Positions 26,914 to 36,183 of a stretch of 64,000 nucleotides of DNA are shown piece after piece (position 1 is the first letter of the stretch; each line of letters begins with the position of its first letter). Location of the stretch: the NCBI GenBank assembly GCA_020852275.1, contig JADZBE010000027.1:1-64000 (forward strand), written 5' to 3'. A program made the translations under genes and the position numbers. Source of the DNA: Phycisphaerales bacterium. Lineage in GTDB: Bacteria > Planctomycetota > Phycisphaerae > UBA1845. Under the pieces are notes generated by a model, which saw nothing but the letters and a program-made list of their open reading frames with translations, searched no databases and had not been told where the DNA came from.

Positions 26914-29562
26914 ATGAAGCGAGGGGGCGTTGCTGTTTGTGCGGCCGTTGCGCTGCTGGGGTTCGGGGCGTACCGTGTCTTCGTGTACTCGCCGCCGCCG
27001 GGCGCGAATCCGAGCGTGGCGAGCCTCGTCACGGAAGTCGTTCCCTCCGCGCCCCCTGCCGAGACTCGCGGCGAGTCCTCCGACGAAGCGCGTCCGGAGC
27101 ACCCCGGCGAAGCGGCCTACATCCGCTGGCAGCAGCGGCTCAGCGAGGACGGGATGATTCCGCACGACGCGCTGATGACGGCGTTTCGCCAGCGCGCGGA
27201 GATGCTCGCGGCGCAGGGCGACAGCGGCATCGCGGGGGGGGGGATTTCGCCGGCGCGGTGGACGTGGCTGGGGCCGGGCAACATCGGCGGGCGCATCCGC
27301 TCGGTGCTGATCCATCCGACGGATCCGAACCTGATGTGGGTGGGCAGCGTCAGCGGCGGCATCTGGAAGTCCGTGAACGCGGGAGCGCACTTCGAGCCGG
27401 TCGATGACTTCCTGCCCAATCTCGCCATCACGACGATGATCTTCGATCCGCAGGATCCGGGCGTGATGTACGCCGGCACGGGCGAAGGCGGGTTCTTCAC
27501 GAACCTCGATGGATCATCCAACACGGCGGCGGTGCGCGGCGCCGGCGTGTTCAAGTCCGACGACGGCGGCGACACCTGGACGCGGCTGGAGAGCACGTCC
27601 GGACCGGAGTGGTACCAGGTCTGCCGGCTGGCGGCGGACCCGACGAACGGCGCGACGCTGCTCGCCGCGACCGCGAGCGGCATCTTCCGCAGCACGGACG
27701 GCGGCGCGACGTGGAATCAACGGACGACGACGCGGACGCTGGACGTGGATTTTCATCCGACCAGCGGCGCGCTGGCGATCGCCGGCCGGCATGACGGCAT
27801 CGCGCAATACTCGACCGACGGCGGGCTGACGTGGACCAACGCCACAGGCATCACTGGGACGCGCGTCGAGCTGGCGTATGCGCCGAGTAATCCCAACACG
27901 GTGTACGCCTCGGTCAGCCGCAACGGAGCACTCAGAGCGTATCGCTCGACCGACGGCGGGCGCACGTTCGCCGCGCGCGGCGGCGGCTTCAGCACGCTGG
28001 CGCTGTACGACGACGCGCTGTGGGTATCCCCGGTGAATGAGAACTTCGTCGTCGTGGGCGGACTGGAGCTTTACCGCAGCACTGACGGCGCCGGCTCCTT
28101 CACGCAGATCAGCATCTGGTATCTCGCGCCGGACTCGCCCCACGCCGACACGCACCTGATCATGAGCCACCCCGGCTTCAACGGCTCGACCAACAAGACC
28201 GTGTACATCGGCAACGACGGCGGGCTGTACCGCACGGACGACATCACCACGGTCACCACGGACACGGGCTGGATCGTGATGAACAACAACCTCGGCATCA
28301 CGCAGTTCTACGGCGCGGCCACGGGACCGCTGTCGGAGACGATGGTCGGCGGCACGCAGGACAACGGCACCCTGCGCTACCGCGGGGATCCGCAGGCGTG
28401 GGACACGATCTTCGGCGGCGACGGAACCTACGCCGCGGCCGATCCGACCGACGGCGATGTCTTTTACGGCGGCTCGCAGCGGCTCAACCTCTTCCGCACG
28501 GACAACGGGGGCAACAGCACGTCGAGCATCGTCGGCGGAAGCAACGACCTGCTCGACCGCGGATCGGGCCGCTGCAACTTCATCCCGTGGTTCATGCTGG
28601 ATCCGAATGAGCCGAACCGGATGCTGGCGGGCGGGCGGCAACTGTGGCGGACGAACAACGTCAAGAGCGGGCAGCCCGACTGGTTCTCCATCAAGCCGCT
28701 GGCGGAAGGCTGCACGAACGGCCCGGACGGCGACGAACACGAGCATCTGCACGGTGAAGGCCACCAGGACCACTTCAACGACAACAACCCGTGCAACATT
28801 TCGTCGATCGCCGTGGCGCCCGGCAACTCCGACGTGATCTGGGTCGGGCACAATCGCGGCGACATCTTCATGACCACGAACGGGACGGCAGGCAGCCCGA
28901 CGTGGACGCAGGTGGACGGCAACGATCCGCTGCTGCCGAACCGGTGGGTCTCGAGCATTGCCGTGTCGCCCTTCGATTCCAACCGCGTGTACGTCGCTTT
29001 CATGGGGTATGAGGCGGACAACGTGTGGCGCACGCCCGACGGCGGCGCGACGTGGGAGCGGATCACCGGCTCCGGCGCGGGCACGCTGCCCAGCGCGCCG
29101 GCCCCGTGGATCGTGCACCATCGCACCAAGCCCGGCTGGCTGTACGTGGCCACCGACGTGGGCATCTTCGCCAGCGAGGACGACGGCGCGACTTGGTCCG
29201 CCAGCAACGACGGGCCGGCGGCGTGCACGGTAGATCAGCTCTTCTGGAAGGATGACTGCACGCTGTTTGCGGTAGCGCACGGGCGGGGCATCTACCGGGC
29301 AGACGTGTGCGGACTGTGCGAGGGGATCAGCCGGGTGAAAGCGCGCTGCCGCGACGGCGCGTTCAAGCTCAAGGCCACGGCAGTCACAACGCTGGCGGAA
29401 GGCACAACGCTCACGCTGGTGCGCGACAACGTGGAGACGATCACGGCGACCGTGAACGCCCGCGGCAAAGCGAAGGGCGCTTTCCAAGGTGTCCCGGCCG
29501 GGGCGCATGACGTGTGCGTGAAGGAGTGCACCACACAGTGCGCGACGACGGAGTGTCAGTGA
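26914..29562 (+). CDS. Large secreted BNR/sortilin-like propeller protein
   Basis: 882 residues. The frame is open far upstream, but the ATG at 26914 has GGGAGG seven bases before it and begins a signal or membrane anchor (MKRGGVAVCAAVALLGFGAY). After a linker the sequence is a series of Asp-box motifs typical of BNR and VPS10/sortilin propellers: SDDGGDTW, STDGGATW, STDGGLTW, STDGGRTF, TPDGGATW and SEDDGATW. WLGPGNIGGRIRSVLIHPTD opens the propeller, as in many planctomycete exported proteins. From about residue 800 comes a Cys-bracketed module (CEGISRVKARCRDGAFKLKA to CVKEC) like that of the HAF protein. Ligand or activity unknown; the glycosyl-hydrolase label often given to BNR proteins is not supported. 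Confidence 0.88.
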   Translation: MKRGGVAVCAAVALLGFGAYRVFVYSPPPGANPSVASLVTEVVPSAPPAETRGESSDEARPEHPGEAAYIRWQQRLSEDGMIPHDALMTAFRQRAEMLAAQGDSGIAGGGISPARWTWLGPGNIGGRIRSVLIHPTDPNLMWVGSVSGGIWKSVNAGAHFEPVDDFLPNLAITTMIFDPQDPGVMYAGTGEGGFFTNLDGSSNTAAVRGAGVFKSDDGGDTWTRLESTSGPEWYQVCRLAADPTNGATLLAATASGIFRSTDGGATWNQRTTTRTLDVDFHPTSGALAIAGRHDGIAQYSTDGGLTWTNATGITGTRVELAYAPSNPNTVYASVSRNGALRAYRSTDGGRTFAARGGGFSTLALYDDALWVSPVNENFVVVGGLELYRSTDGAGSFTQISIWYLAPDSPHADTHLIMSHPGFNGSTNKTVYIGNDGGLYRTDDITTVTTDTGWIVMNNNLGITQFYGAATGPLSETMVGGTQDNGTLRYRGDPQAWDTIFGGDGTYAAADPTDGDVFYGGSQRLNLFRTDNGGNSTSSIVGGSNDLLDRGSGRCNFIPWFMLDPNEPNRMLAGGRQLWRTNNVKSGQPDWFSIKPLAEGCTNGPDGDEHEHLHGEGHQDHFNDNNPCNISSIAVAPGNSDVIWVGHNRGDIFMTTNGTAGSPTWTQVDGNDPLLPNRWVSSIAVSPFDSNRVYVAFMGYEADNVWRTPDGGATWERITGSGAGTLPSAPAPWIVHHRTKPGWLYVATDVGIFASEDDGATWSASNDGPAACTVDQLFWKDDCTLFAVAHGRGIYRADVCGLCEGISRVKARCRDGAFKLKATAVTTLAEGTTLTLVRDNVETITATVNARGKAKGAFQGVPAGAHDVCVKECTTQCATTECQ

Positions 29563-29957
29563 CGATAGGACATCACGGGCGACAAGGCGCCGCAGCGGCG
29601 GCGCGCCGAAGGCGAAGCGCTTGAGACGACCGGCGTGCTTGAGAGGGCGACGTGCTCCAGACCGCGGAGGGCACATCACGGGGGCAGGGGTCCAATGCTT
29701 GGGGAGCGCTGGACGGTCCGTGTCAGCGCCCGCCGATCCGCGGACCAGACCCAGCCGCCCCGGCAATCCTCAGCCGCTGGATGCGGCTCGAAACTGAAAC
29801 GCCAAAATGCGTGGCCAGACCCCGCTTCATCGTTGAAACGCTCACCGCTGGACGGCCGGCGCCCGCCTTGGTATGATGCCCGGCTCGAAAATACGCTCAC
29901 GCGGAGACGGTGCGGGCCGCTCGCGTTGGCAGATCACACGGTAGCAGGAGCCAACAG
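29563..29957. other. Intergenic, no gene seen
   Basis: These 395 bp separate the BNR gene from a 57-residue gene. Frames here are short and have no family similarity. Confidence 0.4.
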
Positions 29958-30131
29958 GTGCCAAGAGCCAACAAGGCCGTGAAGCGACAGCTCGTTATGG
30001 CGGGCGCGGAGTACAAGAAGGGCAAGCATGAGGAGGCGTACAAGCTCTGGACGGCCGCCGCCAAAACGCGGCAGGAACTCGCCGCCAAGAAGCGCAACAA
30101 GAAGCAGGCCGCCGAGCCGGCCGCTTCCTGA
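29958..30131 (+). CDS. Small basic hypothetical protein
   Basis: 57 residues from a GTG with GGAG seven bases upstream. The sequence is Lys/Ala rich (NKAVKRQLVMAGAEYKKGKH, then EEAYKLWTAAAKTRQELAAKKRNKK). Its pattern of a single helical hairpin with a YKKGxxEEAYKLW core resembles one TPR-like motif followed by a basic tail. It may bind nucleic acid or a ribosomal surface, but nothing proves this. Confidence 0.55.
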   Translation: MPRANKAVKRQLVMAGAEYKKGKHEEAYKLWTAAAKTRQELAAKKRNKKQAAEPAAS

Positions 30132-30360
30132 CGTCTCCATCCGCGCCGGCGCAGCGCTGCAGACCCAAGGCAGCCAGGCGCGTCCGTTTTTTCGTGCGAG
30201 TCGACAGAACCGAAGCGTCGACCCACGATAAGGATGCCAGGAACTTCGATGGCGCAGGCCTTACGTGCGCCTCGCCCGGATTTCCGGGCACCCCAACGGC
30301 AGGCGTGCCCGCGCTGCTGCGTTGACATCGCTCGCCCGCGCCCTATCTTCGCCCTTCTTC

Positions 30361-31698
30361 ATGATTCGGCGACGATCCGGCATGCTCCGCTCCAACCTCC
30401 GCGCCAGCGTTGTCGACGGCGGGGCCTTCAGCGTCATGGTCGGGATCGGCGAGACCTACCTGCCCGCGTTCGTGCTGGCGCTCGGTTTGGGAGAGGCGCT
30501 GGCAGGGCTCGTGGCAGCCGTGCCCATGCTCGGCGGGTCGATGCTGCAGATGGCCGCGCCGTGGGGCGTGCGGCGCCTGGGGTCGCTGAAACGCTGGGTC
30601 GTGGCGTGCGCGCTTCTGCAGGCGGTCAGCCTCCTGCCGCTGGTGTACTTCGCCCTGACCCGCCGCGTCAGCGTCTGGGCGATCTTCCTGGTGGCGACGG
30701 TGTACTGGGCGAGCGGACTCGGCGTGGCGCCGGCGTGGAACACGTGGATGGGCGCGCTGATCCCCCGTCGGCTGCGGGCGCATTTCTTCGGTCGCCGCGT
30801 GCGCATCACGCAGGCGTGCCTGCTTTCAGGACTGGTCGCGGGCGGGCTGATCCTGCAACTGGCCGGCGGCGGCGACGCCAAGGTGCACTTGTTCGCGGCG
30901 CTCTTCGGCATGGCGATGCTCAGCCGCCTTGTGTCCGCGCGATACCTTGCCGCGCAGTCCGACGTACCGCTGCCCGTTGAGGAGCACCGCGTCGTGTCGC
31001 TGCGCGAGTTGATCCGCCGCGCCAGCCACAGCGCTGACGGACGACTCGTCGCTTATCTGCTCGCGCTCCAGACGACGGCCCAGCTCGCCAGTCCGTTCTT
31101 CACGCCGTACATGCTGGAAAAGCTCCGGTTCCCTTACGCCTTGTTTATGCTCGTGCTGGCCACGTCGTACCTGACGAAAGTGGTCGCGTCGCCGATGCTG
31201 GGGCGACTGGCGGCGCGGCATGGAGCGCGCCTGCTGCTGCGGATCGGGGGCGCGGGCATCGTTCCGCTGGCGTGGTTGTGGACGCTGACCGACGACTGGC
31301 GCTGGCTTCTGCTCATTCAGGTCGCCTCGGGGCTAGCGTGGGGGTCATTTGAACTCGCCAACCTGCTGATGTTCTTCGAGACCATCCGCGAGGACGAGAG
31401 GACCAGCGTCCTGACGGCGTTCAACTTCCTCAACGCGCTGGCCACCGTGGTGGGCGCTTCCTGTGGCGCGTGGCTCCTGGGTCATCTCGGCGAGACGAAG
31501 ACCGCCTACCACACGATGTTCACGGTCTCGACGCTGGCCCGCGCCGCAACGCTGTTCCTCCAAGCCCGAGTCGTGGCGGGGAACATCCGCGTACCCGCCC
31601 CGGCGGAGCAGACGCTCGCCGTCCGTCCGGCGCTCGGCTCCATCGAAGAGCCAATCCTCTCAAGCCTCCCTGGAGAGGCGGCTCCGCAGCGCCGGTGA
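30361..31698 (+). CDS. Major facilitator superfamily transporter
   Basis: 445 residues from the ATG at 30361; another in-frame ATG at 30382 (MLRSNLRAS) is possible. About 12 hydrophobic segments are visible, with short charged loops in MFS style, for example GVRRLGSLKRW after helix 2 and MLGRLAARHGARLLLR after helix 8. An N-terminal DGGAFSVMVGIGETYLPAFVLALG segment and a conserved WNTWMGALIPRRLRAHFFGRRVRI loop resemble a planctomycete MFS subgroup of unknown substrate. It is followed by 344 bp without a clear gene. Confidence 0.85.
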   Translation: MIRRRSGMLRSNLRASVVDGGAFSVMVGIGETYLPAFVLALGLGEALAGLVAAVPMLGGSMLQMAAPWGVRRLGSLKRWVVACALLQAVSLLPLVYFALTRRVSVWAIFLVATVYWASGLGVAPAWNTWMGALIPRRLRAHFFGRRVRITQACLLSGLVAGGLILQLAGGGDAKVHLFAALFGMAMLSRLVSARYLAAQSDVPLPVEEHRVVSLRELIRRASHSADGRLVAYLLALQTTAQLASPFFTPYMLEKLRFPYALFMLVLATSYLTKVVASPMLGRLAARHGARLLLRIGGAGIVPLAWLWTLTDDWRWLLLIQVASGLAWGSFELANLLMFFETIREDERTSVLTAFNFLNALATVVGASCGAWLLGHLGETKTAYHTMFTVSTLARAATLFLQARVVAGNIRVPAPAEQTLAVRPALGSIEEPILSSLPGEAAPQRR

Positions 31699-32042
31699 TC
31701 ACGCTATTCCCCGGTCGAACCGTGCCGTTTCACTCAATTCGGCCGCGATTCGAGCCGTTTGGCGCGATCCGCTGCGCGGCGGTGCAGCGAGTCGGCACGA
31801 TTGCGGCCTCCTGATTCCGAGAATCAGCGCTGAACTCCCATTTGCGAACATCCCCCACGTGGAGCCGGCCTTGCTCGCGTCGCGCGCCACCAAGTCCGAC
31901 ATTCATGAATTCGCCTTCCGCGCTCCACGAATACAACGGACAGACCCGAGAACCTGCCGATACATTGGAACGGAGAGGCATCGGGGGGCATCAGAGAACT
32001 CGACGCTCATGCTTGACGCTCAAGCCAGCGAGGAGGATGGTC
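31699..32042. other. Intergenic, no gene seen
   Basis: Nothing recognisable is found in these 344 bp apart from the strong ribosome-binding site at its right end for the 91-residue gene. Confidence 0.4.
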
Positions 32043-32318
32043 ATGTGCATTGATGAACTGGAAGCGGCGCCGACCATCGGACGCGCGCTCGATGCCTCAA
32101 ACCCGCCACGCACGACCTCGGGTCCGACCGCCACCGAGCTTGTCAGAATGGAGCAATCCCGCGTCTTCGACCTGGGCCTGAAAGAAGACCTGCACTCGCT
32201 CGACGGATGCACGGCTTGCGTGCCGCAGCTTCTGGAGCTGTCGCAAAGATCGCACCCCCGCTGGTGGAGCGACCCCCCCGCGGCGCTGACGGAGGACTCC
32301 TCCGTCTTTCTGGGCTGA
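32043..32318 (+). CDS. Small hypothetical protein
   Basis: 91 residues. GGAGG lies six bases before the ATG at 32043. The protein is soluble and has an acidic middle (RVFDLGLKEDLHSLDGCTACVPQLLELSQ) with a lone CxxC. No family is recognised. It lies 201 bp upstream of the glycosyltransferase gene on the same strand. Confidence 0.5.
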   Translation: MCIDELEAAPTIGRALDASNPPRTTSGPTATELVRMEQSRVFDLGLKEDLHSLDGCTACVPQLLELSQRSHPRWWSDPPAALTEDSSVFLG

Positions 32319-32519
32319 ACGGCCGCGCGGCGCGTCGGCGAAGCCGCGATTGTGAAACAACGTCGCTCCCGCGTTTGACGGTCCCGCATGCGACCGCTAA
32401 TCTGTCAGTCCCACCTGCGTGCCGGCCGCGTGGGGTTACTACTTGCCGCAAGCGTTGGAATGACCCGGGCAAAGTGGCCGGTTTATCGTCCGATAACAGG
32501 GACAGGAAGCACGGATCGC

Positions 32520-34007
32520 ATGAGAATCGCGATGTTTTCGTGGGAGTCAATGCACTCCATCGCCGTCGGCGGTTTGGCGCCGCACATTACGGAGCTTTCG
32601 GCGGCGATGGCGCGACTCGGACATGAAGTGCACATCTTCACGCGCGTCGGTCCGAACCAGCGCGGCTACGACTTCATCGACGGCGTTCACTATCACCGCT
32701 GCCCGTTTCAGCACCATGACGACTTCCTCACCTACACCGACCGCATGTGCGAAAGCTTCGTCTGGCATCTCGGCGAGGCCGAACATTTTCTGGGCGGGCG
32801 ATTCGACATCATCCACGGGCACGACTGGCTCAGTTGCCGCGCGCTGCGGCAGATCAAGAACGAATGGCGCCGCCCGGTCGTGTTCACCGTGCACTCGACG
32901 GAGTACGGGCGCTGCGGCAACAGCCTGTGGGATGATCCCATGTCGCGGCACATCCGCGATCTCGAATGGGAGGGGACGTTCCTGGCGGACCGCGTGATCT
33001 GCGTGTCCAAGACGCTGACGAGCGAGGTGCAGGAGCAATATCGCGTTCCGCCTGCCAAGCTTTTCTCGATCTACAACGGCGTGGATGTGTACAAGTACGA
33101 CACCCACGTCGATGTCCCCGCTGTTCGTCGCAAGCATTCCGTCGGCGCCGACGACCCCTGCGTGCTCTTCGCCGGGCGCATCACCTGGCAGAAAGGTCCG
33201 GACCTTCTGCTCGAAGCGGTTCCGCACGTGCTCGCGGAGCATCCGAAGACCAAGATTGTGTTCGCCGGCGAAGGGGACATGCGTCCGCGGCTTCAGGATC
33301 GCGCCTCTCGGCTGGGGCTTGCGGATTCAATTCGATTCCTCGGGCATCGCTCGTCGGGCGAGCTGGTGGGACTGTTCAAGAGTTCGGACTTGGTGTGCGT
33401 GCCCAGCCGCAACGAGCCCTTCGGCATCGTCATTCTCGAAGCGTGGAGCGCGGCCAAGCCCGTGGTAGCGACGCGCATCGGCGGACCGGCGGAGTTCGTC
33501 AAGGATCATCACACGGGCGTGACGGTCGAGGCCGAGGTGATTCCCATCTCCGACGCGATCCGCGCCGCCCTGAACGACAAGGAGCAGATGCGCGCGATGG
33601 GGCGCAACGGGCGCATCGAGGCCGAGTCGAAGTTCACGTGGGACCACGCGGCCGCGGGGACGGAGATCGTGTATTCAACGCTGATGGAGGCGAAACGCAA
33701 CGGGCGCGGCGAACCGAACGGGCGCGCACCGGTGGAGAAGACGGTCATGAACGCCGAGAAGACATTGAAATCGTCCGCCGAGCCTGCGGCGCCGTTGAGC
33801 GGCGGTCCAAAGGGAGCGGCTATGAAAGACGCGACCCACTCCGCGGGATCGCCCGGCCCGTCGGAGGCCGACATCCGCCGCAGGGCCCACGCGATATACC
33901 TGGCACGCAAGGGCGCCCCGGGGGATCCCACGGTCGACTGGCTCCAGGCCGAGCGCGAGTTGAGGGCCGCGGAAAAACCCCCGACAAAAACGCGCAAATC
34001 GCGGTGA
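32520..34007 (+). CDS. GT4-type glycosyltransferase with C-terminal DUF2934
   Basis: 495 residues from the ATG at 32520. The first 400 residues are a GT-B fold glycosyltransferase, family 4: N-terminal GGLAPHITELSAAMARLGHEVHIFT, acceptor-side HGHDWLSCRAL and TVHSTEYGRCGNS, then donor-binding FAGRITWQKGPDLLLEA and the E-x7-E element in PSRNEPFGIVILEAWSAAKPV. It probably transfers a sugar from a nucleotide donor in polysaccharide or glycogen-type synthesis. After a low-complexity linker (about 405-450) the end contains EADIRRRAHAIYLARKG and VDWLQAERELRAAE, a DUF2934 domain, normally found in short stand-alone proteins. Acceptor unknown. Confidence 0.92.
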   Translation: MRIAMFSWESMHSIAVGGLAPHITELSAAMARLGHEVHIFTRVGPNQRGYDFIDGVHYHRCPFQHHDDFLTYTDRMCESFVWHLGEAEHFLGGRFDIIHGHDWLSCRALRQIKNEWRRPVVFTVHSTEYGRCGNSLWDDPMSRHIRDLEWEGTFLADRVICVSKTLTSEVQEQYRVPPAKLFSIYNGVDVYKYDTHVDVPAVRRKHSVGADDPCVLFAGRITWQKGPDLLLEAVPHVLAEHPKTKIVFAGEGDMRPRLQDRASRLGLADSIRFLGHRSSGELVGLFKSSDLVCVPSRNEPFGIVILEAWSAAKPVVATRIGGPAEFVKDHHTGVTVEAEVIPISDAIRAALNDKEQMRAMGRNGRIEAESKFTWDHAAAGTEIVYSTLMEAKRNGRGEPNGRAPVEKTVMNAEKTLKSSAEPAAPLSGGPKGAAMKDATHSAGSPGPSEADIRRRAHAIYLARKGAPGDPTVDWLQAERELRAAEKPPTKTRKSR

Positions 34008-34017
34008 CCCGAGGTGA

Positions 34018-34045
34018 TTGCCCACATCAGGCCCGCCGATATAAT
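34018..34045 (+). promoter_or_regulatory. Candidate promoter of the metal-efflux operon
   Basis: TTGCCC (34018-34023), a 16-bp spacer and a perfect TATAAT (34040-34045) end only 8 bases before the ATG at 34054, so the transcript would be nearly leaderless. CCCGCC/GGGCGG flank the -10 as an inverted repeat, which could be a regulator site. Confidence 0.4.
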
Positions 34046-34053
34046 GGGCGGAG

Positions 34054-34422
34054 ATGGGCAAGTCCACGAAGACATCCTGGCTTGGGTGCGCGCTGATCGT
34101 GTTGTGCCCGGTCATGTGCCACGGCGACGCAGCCGCGCCTTCGGGTGCGCCGTCGAAAGCTGATTCTTGCTGCGACCACAGCGAGAAATCCCCACAGGCG
34201 CCCCAGCCCGACGGCGGAGATGATTGCTTCTGCTGCTCAGCCGCGTCCGCTCCGCTCGGCAGTCGCGCGGTATCGCCCGGCCCGTCCGCGGCTTGGGTCT
34301 TCGGCGACGCGGCGCCGAGCACGTTCCATGCTCCACTCGATGCTGCTTCCGCCGCTGTTGCCACCCTGTCGTCCCTTTCATTCCGTGCTCCGCCCGCGCG
34401 CATCCTGCCTCTGCTGATCTGA
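34054..34422 (+). CDS. Small Cys-rich secreted protein heading efflux operon
   Basis: 122 residues. The signal peptide (KTSWLGCALIVLCPVMCHGDA) is followed by a Cys/His/Asp-rich stretch with SCCDHSEKSP and DDCFCCSAASA, then an Ala/Pro-rich tail ending PARILPLLI. Short Cys-rich exported proteins at this position, just before an outer-membrane factor of a heavy-metal RND system, are remembered from other planctomycete loci and are CzcI- or CopB-like in position only. The Cys cluster suggests periplasmic metal sensing or buffering. The ATG is preceded by GGCGGAG. Confidence 0.7.
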   Translation: MGKSTKTSWLGCALIVLCPVMCHGDAAAPSGAPSKADSCCDHSEKSPQAPQPDGGDDCFCCSAASAPLGSRAVSPGPSAAWVFGDAAPSTFHAPLDAASAAVATLSSLSFRAPPARILPLLI

Positions 34423-34644
34423 TTCCACGGCTCCGGACCGTTTTCTCCTGCGGCGCATGATCCGCGCGCTGCGCCTGTTGCCTGTCGCGCGGCTGGCCTG
34501 CTGCTGCCGCGCAGCGCGGACGCGGGAAGATGTGCCCGGCGTTTCGCATCTTAATCCCGGTGGAATCTGACGTTCGGGGAGCGCCACGGCAGCAGGGTCG
34601 CGGCCTATGCCGCTCGCTCCGGTCATACCCAAAGGACTTGAATC

Positions 34645-36183
34645 GTGTTGACGCAACGATCTCGACGCGCGCACGGCGTGCGCCAAACGGGCCTGATCGT
34701 CGCCGCCGCCCTGGTTTTGGCCTGGTCCGGCTGCGCCAAGGTGGACCCACGGCCGGATTTTGAGCAGGTCAACCAGCGCGTCGGGGAGGCGATCGAGCCG
34801 GTCGGCGAAGGCCCGGCGGACGACGCGGAGTCGGTCCGGAAGCGGGCGGAAGAGATGCTCGCCGCCGGACTCACCGCGGACGACGCCATGCGGCTCTGTC
34901 TGCTCAACAACCCCGAGTTGGACGCGGCCTATGCGCGCGTGGGCATCGCACGGGCGGACCTGGTGCAGAGCGGGCTGTTTGCGAACCCGATGCTGGCGAC
35001 GTCGCTGCGCCTGCCGGACGAGGGCGGACTGGCCAACGCGATGCTCGACGTGGCGCAGAACATCACCGACCTGTGGCAGTTGCCCGTGCGGCGGCGATCG
35101 TCGCAGGCCGCGCTGGACCGCGAGATTCTCTCTGCCGCCCGTCAAATCGCCGCGGTGGCGCTGGACACGCAGCGGACGTACTTCCAGGCCGTCGCCGCGG
35201 AACGGCTGCGCGACATCAGCCTGGAGAACCTGGCGATTGCGCAGCGCCTGCTGGACGCGGCCGTCGCGCGGCAGGAAGCCGGCGCGGGCAGCGCGGTGGA
35301 GGTGAACCTCGCGCGGTCGGAAGTGCTGGCGATGGAGCTGGAATCGCGCAATGCGGGACTTGAGGCCTTCGACGCACGGCGCGAGCTGGCGATGAAGCTC
35401 GGGCTGACGCGCTCGCCGACGGAAGTGACGCTGACCGAGGGGTTGCCGGATCCCGTCAACTTCGACGTGGAAGTCGAGGCGCTGATCGAGCTGGCGTTGG
35501 ACCATCGCCTTGATCTGCTTGTCGCGGATCGCGAGGTCTCGATGGCGCTGGCGGACATGGACCTGGAGCGGCTGCGGGTGTTCCCTTCAGTCGAGCTGGG
35601 CATCTCCTTCGAGCGCGAGGCGCGGGAGCGCGGACAGGACACAAGCTACCTGAAGGAATCGGCCAAGGCATCGCTGGAGGCGCAGGAGTTCACGCTGGCG
35701 CCGTGGGGTAAGAGCCGGCGGCAGGGTGAAATGACCGTGCTCGGTCCGACGCTTTCGCTGGAGCTGCCCCTCTTTGATCAGAACCAGGCGCAGATCGCGC
35801 GGGCGTACTACGCCTGGCGCGAAGCGGCCGGACAGCGCGAGGCCATGCGCCGCCAGGCCGTGCAGGAAGTGCGGGGCGCGCACGAGCGCGCCCGCGTCGC
35901 CCTGACGAACGCCCGCTTCTACCACGATCAGTTGCTTCCGTTGCGCGAGCAGAACCTCGAGCTTTCGCGCGACGGATACCGCGCCGGCAAAACGCCGTTT
36001 TTCGACGTGTTGGATGCGCAGCGCAATCTGCTTAGGGCCCGCGGCGATGCCGTCGAGGCGCAGCGCGACGCCGCGCAAGAACTGACCGAACTCCAGCGCG
36101 CCGCGGGCCGACCGCTCCGCGAGCTGCTCTCGCCAACGACGCCGGCATCCGCCGAAACGCAAACCCAGGGATCGAAACCATGA
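34645..36183 (+). CDS. TolC-family outer-membrane efflux factor (CzcC/CusC type)
   Basis: 512 residues. The start is GTG with AAAGGA eight bases upstream. A lipoprotein-type signal (IVAAALVLAWSGC) is followed by two TolC-type coiled-coil repeats: LCLLNNPELDAAYARVGIARADLVQSGLFANP in the first, and VLGPTLSLELPLFDQNQAQIARAYY near residue 370 in the second. It would form the trimeric outer-membrane channel of a tripartite metal exporter. Its stop overlaps the next start by four bases (ATGA). It is the only outer-membrane factor in an operon with two pumps. Confidence 0.92.
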   Translation: MLTQRSRRAHGVRQTGLIVAAALVLAWSGCAKVDPRPDFEQVNQRVGEAIEPVGEGPADDAESVRKRAEEMLAAGLTADDAMRLCLLNNPELDAAYARVGIARADLVQSGLFANPMLATSLRLPDEGGLANAMLDVAQNITDLWQLPVRRRSSQAALDREILSAARQIAAVALDTQRTYFQAVAAERLRDISLENLAIAQRLLDAAVARQEAGAGSAVEVNLARSEVLAMELESRNAGLEAFDARRELAMKLGLTRSPTEVTLTEGLPDPVNFDVEVEALIELALDHRLDLLVADREVSMALADMDLERLRVFPSVELGISFEREARERGQDTSYLKESAKASLEAQEFTLAPWGKSRRQGEMTVLGPTLSLELPLFDQNQAQIARAYYAWREAAGQREAMRRQAVQEVRGAHERARVALTNARFYHDQLLPLREQNLELSRDGYRAGKTPFFDVLDAQRNLLRARGDAVEAQRDAAQELTELQRAAGRPLRELLSPTTPASAETQTQGSKP

